Shown: piece by piece, positions 32,219 through 48,838 of the stretch
Layout of the letters: each line of letters begins with the position of its first letter
How positions within the stretch are numbered: position 1 is the first letter of the stretch
Source of the DNA: Oscarella lobularis
Lineage: Eukaryota; Porifera; Homoscleromorpha; Homosclerophorida; Oscarellidae
Assembly (NCBI RefSeq): GCF_947507565.1
Contig: NC_089188.1
Span: 1,240,001-1,304,000, forward strand
Length of the DNA stretch: 64,000 nt
Direction of reading: 5' to 3'
Program-made: the position numbers and the translations under genes
The notes under the pieces: model-generated
What the model saw: the letters and a program-made list of their open reading frames with translations, nothing else
Database searches by the model: none
Told to the model about the DNA's origin: nothing

Positions 32219-32668
32219 TCAATTGAAGAAGAATGGCTGCTTCTGCTTCTTGGAATCGCAGCCCGCGCTTAGGCGACGGCTCTGGAGAACACGAACGACT
32301 CCGCGAACGTTGCTCTCAGTGACGCATCTCTCCAGGTTCAGTATGGGAACGACGAGAGTTTTCTCGATTGTCTTGCAGTGTTCGGCGAAAATCGGGTTCA
32401 CTGGCCTGCACTGGATCTCGGTGATTGTCGACGGTATTCGGGTGTAGTTCGTCGAGCAGACTGGTGTCGGTCGGCAGTAGACGGCGCCACTGGAGATGAG
32501 AGTGTTCTGTTCGATGATCTGCTTGCAAGGAGACGTCGATGCGAAATTGCGGTCTATCAGCTCCAGCGACTCGCGTAGGGGACGGCACTTTCCGCACTGT
32601 AGTGAGGTCAGTTGTCCAGTTGACACGGCAAATATGCTCAAGGCAAAGAAGACGAGAAATCCAGGCAT
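32219..32668 (-). CDS. IL-17-like secreted cystine-rich cytokine C
   Basis: An intronless gene for 149 residues with signal peptide MPGFLVFFALSIFAVSTGQ. After two N-terminal Cys (QCGKC) the core reads CSTNYTRIPSTITEIQC, FAEHCKTIEKTLVVPILNLE plus RC, and a final VRVLQSRRLSAGC. The Y-x-R-I-P turn, the E-x-Q-C strand, the V-x-P-I/V-L strand followed by Cys, and the closing G/A-C follow the IL-17 core. It is shorter than copies A and B and closest to D. TATAAAA lies at 32727-32733, about 60 bp upstream. It is convergent with the ZRSR2-like gene, whose stop codon is 144 bp away. The family call rests on pattern similarity to copies A, B and D. Confidence 0.6.
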   Translation of the reverse strand: MPGFLVFFALSIFAVSTGQLTSLQCGKCRPLRESLELIDRNFASTSPCKQIIEQNTLISSGAVYCRPTPVCSTNYTRIPSTITEIQCRPVNPIFAEHCKTIEKTLVVPILNLERCVTESNVRGVVRVLQSRRLSAGCDSKKQKQPFFFN

Positions 32669-32726
32669 CGTTCTTGGAGATAGTGAGTCTAGCAGTGAAT
32701 GATTCGAAGAGCCTAATCTTGTGCCT

Positions 32727-32733
32727 TTTTATA
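32727..32733 (-). promoter_or_regulatory. TATA box of IL-17-like gene C
   Basis: TATAAAA on the minus strand, about 60 bp before the start codon. A GGGAAAATTG element about 20 bp further upstream resembles a Rel half-site. Confidence 0.6.
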
Positions 32734-33617
32734 AGGGTCTGACAATTTTCCCGTGTGACCCCAAGGGCCGGTCTCCCGAGGAAGTAGATCTCCTCTTTCC
32801 CTGGCCGTTTCTATTAGAGCAATTTGCTATGTATATTATTTACATTGCAGGACGATTCCAAATGGCGTACTTTCGCCACGTTTGCTGGTAACAGTCCCTT
32901 TGTGTGTCTTCAGGAAATGGGCCTCCTTTCCCGGTATGTCTTGTGACACGCGTTTGTATGTATACATAGACCGCATTTGCTTCCCATGACGTCAGTTTCA
33001 TTTTCTGTCTTCTGACTCGTTAGTCCACTGGCAGTCAGTTGACAACTAGCCACTGGCAGTCGATCATGCAGAAGATTAATCCGAGCCCACGGACTTCCTC
33101 GTTCAAAGTCCGTCGCATTTTTATCTTAGAAGTCGGTAGTTGGGATTATGTGCCAGTGTTACTGTGTTGTAAGATAAACTACTGGTGTTTAGCGCTAAAT
33201 GCGTATTTCTACCCGGGCTATTGTACTGTCACGGTGAAGATATGTAACTAGGTCAGGTTGGGTCAAAAATTGCAAGGATAAACTATATCCCTACATGACT
33301 AAATGCATTTTTGTACCCGAGCATAATAGGACTCAAAGAGGACCCCTGTCAGGATAAACTACCGTCACATAGACTGATAAACTCTGCTCGATGCGTTTTT
33401 GTACCCGCTTACCGGGAATACGATAGGCCACTCGATCTTTACTCACATCGCCGATAGGTCTTTCTCGTGATAACGAGCTAGATTGTATAATGACAGTAAA
33501 TGGCACATTCGAATCAAATAGTTCATCATTTATTTTTTAAATGCTATTGAAACGACACCGAGCACAACTACAATACTGATACTAGCAGCTGAATAAAGTT
33601 CTAACTGTTCCTCATGT
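32734..33617. repeat. Intergenic region with three degenerate repeat copies
   Basis: No gene is evident between IL-17-like genes C and D. At about 33172-33220, 33277-33325 and 33352-33415 there are three diverged copies of a unit that starts ATAAACTA and ends ATGCGTTTTTGTACCCG. A shorter direct repeat CCACTGGCAGTC occurs twice near 33015 and 33050. A short open frame at 33039-33251 crosses the first copy and looks like chance. Confidence 0.5.
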
Positions 33618-34052
33618 CTAGGACAAGGATCTGGTTTCACAAGCAACTCCGATGCTAGCGACTCTGACGACTTCGCGCAAGCCCACCCGACCTCCGACAT
33701 TGCACTTCTCTTGCTTCAGAACTGGAACTGTCATATTTCGTTGAAAGCAGAACGACGACGAAAACGAGGGATGCAATTGAGTGCACTTGACTTCGGGAAG
33801 ATCGACTGGATGTCTCATCTTGTCTGAGCTGCACACGTATTCGATTTTGCACAGGCCATCCGTAGTCACTTCAGGAGTCCGATCTTGACAGGCTGGGTAA
33901 CCATGCTGAAGGTATTTGTTCATTTGATCGTTGAAATTCCTCAAAGTTATTAGAGTAGCGACCTGACATTCGGAACAGGTCTGCTCGACTAGTTGTCCGC
34001 ACGCAAGTGCCATCAAAGGCAAGAAGAAAAGAAAACTTGCTGACCCAGACAT
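33618..34052 (-). CDS. IL-17-like secreted cystine-rich cytokine D
   Basis: An intronless gene for 144 residues with signal peptide SASFLFFLPLMALACGQ. An N-terminal CSEC pair parallels CGKC of copy C. The core reads YVCSSDKMRHPVDLPEVKC, FCFQRNMTVPVLKQEKC, then REVVRVASIGVACETRS. R-x-P-x-x-L-P-E-x-K-C, V-P-V-L-K-x-x-x-C and I-G-V-A-C line up with the IL-17 order of R-x-P-x-x-L-x-E-A-x-C, V-x-V-L-R and V-x-V-G-C. TATAAAA lies at 34116-34122, about 65 bp upstream. Copies C and D are adjacent and share the short form. Confidence 0.7.
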   Translation of the reverse strand: MSGSASFLFFLPLMALACGQLVEQTCSECQVATLITLRNFNDQMNKYLQHGYPACQDRTPEVTTDGLCKIEYVCSSDKMRHPVDLPEVKCTQLHPSFSSSFCFQRNMTVPVLKQEKCNVGGRVGLREVVRVASIGVACETRSLS

Positions 34053-34115
34053 CGATGCTGTACTTGAATGTTCAACTGAGCTGGAACTGATGCTAGGTAG
34101 ACCAAATCACTGCTC

Positions 34116-34122
34116 TTTTATA
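34116..34122 (-). promoter_or_regulatory. TATA box of IL-17-like gene D
   Basis: TATAAAA on the minus strand, about 65 bp before the start codon. A GGGGAAAATGCC element about 55 bp further upstream resembles the Rel-like half-sites seen before the other three copies. Confidence 0.6.
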
Positions 34123-34496
34123 CAGCAGAGGGGGAGCTGATCCAATATCGCGGCCCGCCTGTGGAGAATCGGCATTTTCCCCTCATCTAGGGAAGTGGAT
34201 ATCCTTCGCAGGCAGCTGCTGTTGTTGCTGCCGCCCAACGCCACAGAAATGTAGGGGAAAGTTGCATCCTGGAACCCCTTGTGACACAAACCGCATTCCT
34301 GGTTTTAAGGAAGGCGGGGGAACTGGGTCGGGGGGAAAACCCCTCGCTAAGTAACGCGGCGGACGGCAACGAATGCAAGCGCATCATTCTTTTTATTTCA
34401 ACGACATTCAACTGCAGCAACCAAGCACAAGACACATGCAGGCACTCTACTCTAGAACGCGATTCGTGAGTTCCAACTCAGCGGTGAGCCCCGGTT

Positions 34497-36333
34497 TTAG
34501 ACGAAACAAGCCTTGAAGCCTTCTTCTTCTCTCTTGCCTTCGATAATGACGGTGACAGGCACGAAAGGATGCTCCGTTTTCATCAAGTAGTTCTAAGAAG
34601 GAGAACGTTGCATGGAGAGGAGTGACGTTTCCTTCTACACCTACATGGGCAAACTCCATGCCCTTTTTCCTTTCGTCCGGACTGGCTCCCTTGCCAATCC
34701 ACACGTAGCAAGCAGCGCCCGAATCGACAATAAAAGCTGAGGAAGAAATGAAACAGGTCGGGTTAGTAAGCGATCTATATGATTAACCGTCATTCGTATC
34801 AAGTTGGTCTCTGGACAGTTTCCCTCTGGCCACTTCTGTGCACTTGAGCGTGCCATCGGCATCACTGACTCTAAGATTTTTAGTAAAGGTGAAGGGAATT
34901 ATCTTAGCAGTTATTGTTTCGTACTTGAGAAGCACTGTTTCTGTAGCTTTGACTTCGCTGTCTTTTGCCGCTTTGGGGGTTTTGCCACCCTCTGGAAGAT
35001 GGGTGTAGAATTTGTGACCCGGCGACATGTCGTTTTCGTCTGAACGAAAGGAACGAGAGGTCAACTAATTAAAATTAGCCAAATGGCTTCGCTTGGTACC
35101 AAGGGTCTCCACGTTGGCCTTTCCTCCCCTATCACTCTACAGTGGAAAGGGCAATCCATAGAAAGTACTCTTTTGCGATTTACAATATAATACATTACTG
35201 TACCTTGAGGCCTTGGATGTACTGAAGAGCCTTGAACTTCTCATCCTTATTGCAACTGGAACCGTTCCACTGAAAGCAAGATGATAGATACTATCTGCGC
35301 ACAATCTTATTGCTATTACTACCTGGTAGATCTCAAGACCTTTGTCCAGTACAAAAACGTCACCTGATAAAAGCGACTCCCGGAACAGAGGCACTTCTTT
35401 CACAAATATTTTCCTCTGAACAAAAAAAGGGGATATACAGGCTAGGATGCACCCTCTCTAATGGCTCTCGCCTTTTCCCCTTTGAAGTGAAGCAACCTTG
35501 GCTGGTACTCTTTCGGACCGACATGTCGGAATCCGGTATCGGCTCCCCCTTTCATCAGCGTCATCGCCGGAAAGTAGGTCTTGAACAAGTCGGATTCATA
35601 TCCCTGCACTTCGCGATGTTGAACTGGCTTGTCATCGAGCTAAAAAAAGAGTTGCCCCTGATTAGATAAGTGCCAACATATAGAATGGAATCGTAGCGCA
35701 CGCCGCGGAACGCGCAAAAACTCTCGGCGCCCCGCGTGAGGACGCGTCCCAGCCCATTTATACCAGCGTATCCAGCTCGACCGTCTTGTAAGCAGCCGTG
35801 CCGTATTCGTCTTGCGTCGAATACTTTCCAATCCAGAAATGAACGTCGTACAGAAGCTCCTACGACGACGAAAACCCGAAAAACGTCCGTGCCACGCGCC
35901 GCAGGGAGGGGGCGTCTCTTTAGGGAGAAAAATTCCTTACGTCGCTAGGTGGTTTCTTGTACGTGTTGAGAATGATGTACGAGTCGCCAGTGAAGAACTT
36001 TCCGTGGTCGTCCGTCGGCCAGTGGGTCACCTGCGCGGATTGTCAAAACATGGGCAAACAAAGGGGGTCCCCGAAGGGGGCGGGCCCAGTAGAACAAGAG
36101 CACTAACCTTGAACTTGACGATGCGCCAAACTTGAACACCCACATTCGCGCCGGCATTCGTCCATGCGACTTCGGTTTCCGCCGACGCCTTTTTGACCTG
36201 TATGAACGCTAATGAATCGACGGAATCGGACAATGGTTCTGTAGCGCCGCACGTTTCGTTCCAAATCGGACCCGAATAGGGATAGGTTGCTGTCCTTATA
36301 GTCGTACTTCTTCGCTTTTACCAATCCACTCAT
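34497..36333 (-). CDS. Gelsolin/severin-like actin regulator 1
   Basis: A multi-exon gene from ATG 36333 to the TAA at 34497-34499. It opens [20 protein letters not shown], then [67 protein letters not shown], a GFRH-type linker, [33 protein letters not shown] and finally [20 protein letters not shown] with [10 protein letters not shown]. These are three gelsolin-like repeats, as in severin, fragmin and the short invertebrate gelsolins. Such proteins cut and cap actin filaments in a calcium-dependent way. The C-terminal villin headpiece and repeats 4-6 are absent, as expected for the short class. It is a tandem copy of the next gene upstream. Confidence 0.9.
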
Positions 36334-36739
36334 CGTTTAGGCGTCAAAACCGGTAAGAACACACAGGCGAGAATACACAGGCGAGACTGTGATCCGGATT
36401 AGACTGACGTCACGTACAGTACCCGGGCGCTGGAGGGGCTGTATTCGCGGTCGTTACGAAGGTAAGCTGAGCTCAGTCGCGGCCGTCACGCGCCTGCCAC
36501 ACAGGATTTTTCCGCGTTCAGAGAAGATTGCTGCATGGACGTCTTTGGTGGGGAATGTCTCCTTGTGATGAAAGGCAAGATTCCGGGCAATTCCCTTTCT
36601 ATGGCGGAGACAGCAAAATGCACGCAAGCGCTTCTATAGTCACGTTTCAACGACAACCACACCATAAAAAGAAAAAAAAATGTTCATGCCAGACACTCTA
36701 CTCTAGAATTGACGTCCAAAGCTGTCGAGGCTCCCCATT

Positions 36740-38559
36740 TTAGGAGAAACAAGCCCTAAAGCCTTCTTCTTCGTGTTGGCCTTCGATAATGACAGTAACA
36801 GGCACAAAAGGATGATCCGTTTTCATCAAGTAGTTCTAAGAAAAAGAACCCGTGTGTCGCAGGATGGAGAAACGAGTTTTTTGTTTCACATACGTGAGCA
36901 AACTCCATGCCCTTTTTCCTTTCATCCGGACTGGCTCCCTTGCCAATCCACACGTAGCAAGCAATGCCCGAATCGACAATAAAAGCTGAAAAAAAAGATT
37001 TAGCAAAACCGGCTCTATCAGCGAGTGCTTGCTTATACAATACCGTCATTCGAATCAAGCATAGATTTAGACAGACTTCCTCTAGCCACTTCTTCGCAGT
37101 CCAACGTGCCGTCGGCATCGCTGACTCTATTTTAGTTGCAGAAAATTTACATAAGTATCTCAGGCAAGCATCGTTTCCTACTTGAGAAGCACTTTTTCTG
37201 TAGCTTTGACTTCGCTGTCTTTTGGGGCCTTGAGCGGTTCACCGCCCTCTGGAAGATAGGTGTAGAATTTGTGAGTCTGGGCCATGGTGCGCTCCTCTGG
37301 AAAGGAACAATTAGAGATTTGATCCTAGATCACTGACTGTTTTTCTCTGTACCAAGGGTCTCCACTTTGGGTTTGCCACTTCTGTCACTCTACAGTGGAG
37401 AGACAATCTATGGAAGAACGTGATTAGCGCGTTATACGGTACCTTGAGTCCTTGGATGTACTGAAGGGCCCTGAATTTCTCATCCTTATTGGCACTGGAA
37501 CCGTTCCACTGTAAGTCATAGCGCAATGTCAATACTACTACTAACACTGTTATTATTATACCTGAAAGATCTCAAGACCTCTGTCGAGTATGAAAACGTC
37601 GCCTGATGAAAGCGTCTCCCTGAACATCTTCACCTCCTTCACGGTAACTTTTTTCTGATAAAAAAAAGATATTGACCAAAGAACACCTCTCTCATTGGCT
37701 CTCAATCACCTTTTCCCCTTTGACATGAAGCAATCTTGCTACGTACTCTTTCGGATCGACGTGTCGGAATCCAGAATTGGCGCCGCCTTTCATCAACGTT
37801 ATTGTCGGAAAGTAAGTCTTGAACAAATCAGATTCGTATCCCTGCACTTCGCGATGCTGAACCGGCTTGTCATCAAGCTAAAAAACAGAGACACCAAGTC
37901 AGGTATGCTAATTAAATTAAATAAGAATTTAAAAAATTTTAATTATTAGAATAGCGCACGCGCAGGCCGACGATCGAACGAGGGCGAAAAATTCCTCCTT
38001 ACCAGCGTATCCAATTCGACCGTCTTGTACGCGGCCGTACCGTACTCATCTTGCGTCGAATACTTCCCAATCCAAAAGTGAACGTCATAGAGAAGCTCCT
38101 ACGAAAGAAAACACAGAACGCCCTCGTCTCGGAACGATATAGGGGAAGCCATCGCTCTCACGTCGCTAGGCGGCGTTTTGTACGTATTCAGAATAATGTA
38201 CGAGTCGCCGCTGTAAAACTTGCCGTTGTCTTCTCCCGGCCACTTGGCCACCTGAAGGTCGAGATAGCGTAAATAGTTTTCCTCGCGCGCGAGACAAAGA
38301 AGACGAGTGGGCGGTCCCAAAGCCGGACTTTTCTGACCTTGAACTTCACGATGCGCCAAACTTGAATGCCTACTTTCTTGCCAGCGTTGGCCCATGCCGT
38401 TTCGGTTTTTGCGGACGCCTTTTTGATCTACGAGCGCTAATAAACGATGAAATCGAGCCACGTCGCGAGGTTCTCTACGTTTCGTTCCAAATCGGAACCG
38501 AACAAAGCAAGATTGCTGTCTTTGTAGTCGTATTTTTTCGCTTTTACTAATCCACTCAT
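36740..38559 (-). CDS. Gelsolin/severin-like actin regulator 2
   Basis: It has the same exon layout and nearly the same sequence as its neighbour at 34497-36333. It runs from [20 protein letters not shown] (ATG at 38557-38559), through [39 protein letters not shown], the [12 protein letters not shown] repeat, [32 protein letters not shown] and a last repeat with [20 protein letters not shown], to TAA at 36740-36742. Three gelsolin repeats give a short calcium-regulated actin-severing protein. Residues before the first WRIVKFK differ between the copies, whereas the core is nearly identical, so the duplication is fairly recent or homogenised. Its start faces the alpha-glucosidase gene across 180 bp, suggesting a shared promoter region. 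Confidence 0.9.
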
Positions 38560-38738
38560 CGTTTCGGCGTCGAACCCGGTAGGAATCAGGAGAGCAAGTG
38601 AAAACGGAGGGCGTTTGGAATGTCTTGACGTCACGTCCTCCGGCCTCCGGAAGCGGTACCGTCAATATAGCTTTTGTGCTTGTGGCTCGCCATATATGGA
38701 TAGGCGACGGGACACGCTTAGGTCCCGGGAGTCCACAA

Positions 38739-45595
<6,857 letters not shown>

Positions 45596-45778
45596 GTGAT
45601 ATTTGCCGACGGATGAGGCGCATTGCTGCAGTTTGTTTCATTTCACGGTATATGGTTGCTATGATTTTTATTGTCGTCGTTTGGTCAAAAACAGATATTC
45701 TACAACTGATACATGTATGTATCTAGGGACAACGCCATTCTCAAGTTCAGCCACACACAATGTACAATGCGTAAGTTC

Positions 45779-48713
45779 TCACGATAATGTAAGTTGCCTA
45801 ATTTGTCGTTCAACAAGTCTGACATCGAAATCCAAAGCATCGCGATCCTGTTTCTCTAGATCTCTAGCAAGACGAAGCAATTTCTTGAACGATTCTACTG
45901 CTTCCTTGCGCCTGTTTAGATGATGAAGACATACGGCATATTCGTAATGGGAGCGAAGGGTTTCCTTGTGCTTTTCCCCATAGTAATCTTTCAGCATCTT
46001 AAATGACTGGTTGAGGTGTTTCTCAGCTTCGTCGTGGTTTCCGAGCTTCTGATGACATTGTCCAATATTGGCCAGGACAATCGCCGTGTCTCTGTGCGTC
46101 TCAAACAGCGTTTTCAACTTTTCGTGAGCAAGCCGAAAGGTCTTCAGTGCTTCTTCATATTCGTTTGCTTCCATGTAGCCCACAGCCTCGGAATTCAGAC
46201 ACATGAACGTGTCCGGATGGTTATCAGGGCCTTGCAGATCAAGTTCATACAGTCGGAAATTCAGAGCTGTCTTCGCGAATCGAATAGCTTTTTCGGCTTG
46301 CGATATTCCCTTCTGCACAGAAACATTCGCCAATTCGACGTAAAGCCGAATAGCAAGACTGACCAACACGTGCCGAGAAATGAGATTGTTTCTGCGAAAC
46401 ACGCCCAGATCGGTATCCTCCAGAAGACGGTCACTGGCATTTTGAAGGCACGCGGCAGCTTTACTCTCTTTCTTCGCGTCCTTTACAGCCTCCCTACTTC
46501 GAACAGTGAAAAGACCTCTTGAGTACAAGAGAAGCCCTTGCACGTCTTTCTGTTCGTCGGGCGTGAGCTGCTGAAAGCATCCTTCGGCTATTTCAATGCA
46601 CTTCTGAGCGTCGTGAGCGTTCCCCTCGCCGATGAGATCCTGCGACACCCAGCACAGCAGTTGACAACGCTGGAGGTTGCAGTTGCAGCCGACTTCAGCT
46701 GCAGCATCAGAGCACTTCTTGTAATAGGCAACGGATTGATCCAGTGGTACAAAGGCGTCGAAAACGAAGGGACACGTCAACGCAACCTCGGAAAACAGCT
46801 TGACAGACGCCTCATCTTTTGCTATATCTGTCGTGATTAGGTGCGTGAAACTGGCCGACTTTTGCAAATACGCGTCCTTTCCTTTCGCGGCGTCCTTGAA
46901 GTAAACCTTTGAAAGCTGAATCAGTTTGCTGGCAGCGAGTTCGATTACTTTCGTCTTCGAACTTTCGTACAAGGCACTAAGGCGAGCATCTTTTTCGGCT
47001 TGAAGGTGTGCAAATTCCTTGAAGATTTTGTGCATTTCGTAGTGACCTCGACTTGTCTCCTGCCAAAAGGTCAGGTCAGAAACCCTACCGTCAGCGTCCC
47101 GTTCATCTTCTATAGACATCACTTCAGCGACCTCTTCAGCTTCGAAGGATCCGGGAAAGGCACTGACTGCAACAACGGTTTCTTTTTCAACGTCACTCAG
47201 TTCGGTGAATGAAATATCCAGAACGGAAAAATACGGCTCGGTCTTCTTAAACGGTTTTCCTCGTCTCAGCTCGTCGAGAAGAGTTTGCTGCTGCTTGTCG
47301 AGACGTTCAATCATCTTGTGAGACGTTCCCTGTTTTCGCAGCGTTTTCGCAAGCGTTTCAATAATAAGAGGAATGCCACCACAGCGAAAGGTGATGGATC
47401 CCGCTTCTTCCTCTGTGCAGACAGGCTTCTCTTTATTTTTATTGGCTATTTTTGTAAATAGCTTGACTGATGCCTCTTTGGATAGAGTGCCCAGCTGGAG
47501 ACAATTCTCGGATAGCGCATCAACTTGAACAAATCCTTTCTTCGACATGATGAGACATCTGACGTTACTGTCACTCTTTTCAATGATTTCATCCAAAAAA
47601 TCAGCAAAGTCATCCAGATAATCATTGCTGACCGCTTCGGCGTTTTCAACCAACAAGAGCAAAGGGCGCGTTTTTCTGGCCATATGAGACATGAGTTGAA
47701 TGCGGGCTTCGTCCTCTTTCTTCTCGATGTCATTTGCGAGCTGTTGAAGAAAATAGACGGCCCATTCATCGCGGCGACTGCGCCTCATGTCAACTTCTTT
47801 GACCTCAAGCCCCGCGTGCTCCCAATACAATTTAACATCTCTGGCCAGTGTGCTCTTTCCTATACCGGGAGCACCATACAGCAATAACTTGTTGACTGTT
47901 TTTCTGTGAGGATCCAACTTCTCAATGATGTTCTTCCGTTCTCGGTCTCTACCCAAAGCAGCAAAGCCTAAAGTAGAATCACGACAACGTGACGGAATAG
48001 CAGGCTGGACATCATAAGCATCGAACCGCAATGATGTACCCTAAGACCGACTCTACATAAGACAAAAGAGTGACGAGTAGTGGCAGCGTACCGAATCAGC
48101 TTGGTCTTTCTTCACGTCACGACTGAGACGAAAGTCACCAGCATCAACTACTGTACGGCTGACTGCCTCTACGTATATTAGAAGCAATGACCAGACAAGC
48201 AGAAAAGATTTTTCCCCTACCTTGACCATCTAGAAAAAGGCGCGGGAAAGCGTGTTTGACCAGCGCTAAAAATCCCTCGTCTGTACAGAAATCGCTCGGC
48301 AAAGAGCCCCGTATTTGATAAAACGTTCCACCGTCCAAGAAGGGCGGAATCAAAGATTCGTCTCGTTGGCCGTTGAGAAAGACAAGCTGTATCTTTCCTC
48401 CTTTATTATGCCTGCCCGATACAGCACTTCTCAGCGATGGATTCAGAGTACTCGTAGAGGAAAGCGTTTCGCGCATTTGCGACGAGAGGATCAGAAAGAG
48501 AACGGTGGCCTTCTGCACCTGCTCTGCCAGCCAAACAGACCAGTCCGACGGCAGCTCCGAATCGTAGATGTGCAGAAACTCTGCGTCGGCGCTCACGCCG
48601 CATTGTCGGAGCGTCCGGACAAATTCGGCAAGGGACTGCTCCGGCGCGACGTCGTCACAGTAGGCGACAAAGGCGTCTGACTCCGGGGGGCGCTGGGGCG
48701 GGAGGCGCTGCAT
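45779..48713 (-). CDS. SEFIR/TIR-like, NB-ARC, TPR protein (NLR/STAND-type sensor)
   Basis: Three exons (48221-48713, 48092-48168, 45779-48040) join in phase to 943 residues, starting at MQRLPPQRPPE. Residues 12-160 form a SEFIR- or TIR-like signalling domain: ESDAFVAYCDD, FVRTLRQCG, WLAEQVQKATVLFLILSS, IQLVFLNG and IPPFLDGGTFYQI. No RDxxPG loop of classical TIRs is seen, which favours SEFIR. The NB-ARC NTPase has a P-loop GAPGIGKST near 246, Walker B LLLLVENAEAV and the GLPL-like CGGIPLIIETLAKTL. The C-terminus has TPR repeats (EYEEALKTFRLAHEKLKTLF, VLANIGQCHQKLGNHDEAEK, YAVCLHHLNRRKEAVESFKK). Such proteins oligomerise on ligand sensing and recruit partners through the N-terminal domain. Its ATG is 126 bp from that of the divergent dioxygenase gene. 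It is convergent with GAA. Confidence 0.85.
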
Positions 48714-48838
48714 CGTACGACGGGCGTTTGGAAGCTTCTGTTTTTGTTTCTCTAGCGCGGTATCCCGACTGTTCTTCCAACTATGCCTGAGCGCTGTACG
48801 GAACGTAGGAGTTTCTCCTGTCGTCCCGTACGTCAAAA

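Noticed and set aside
48714-48836. Upstream extension of the NB-ARC protein to a non-ATG codon at 48836
   Set aside because: The codon is TTG; the first ATG at 48711-48713 directly precedes the signalling domain and leaves room for the promoter.
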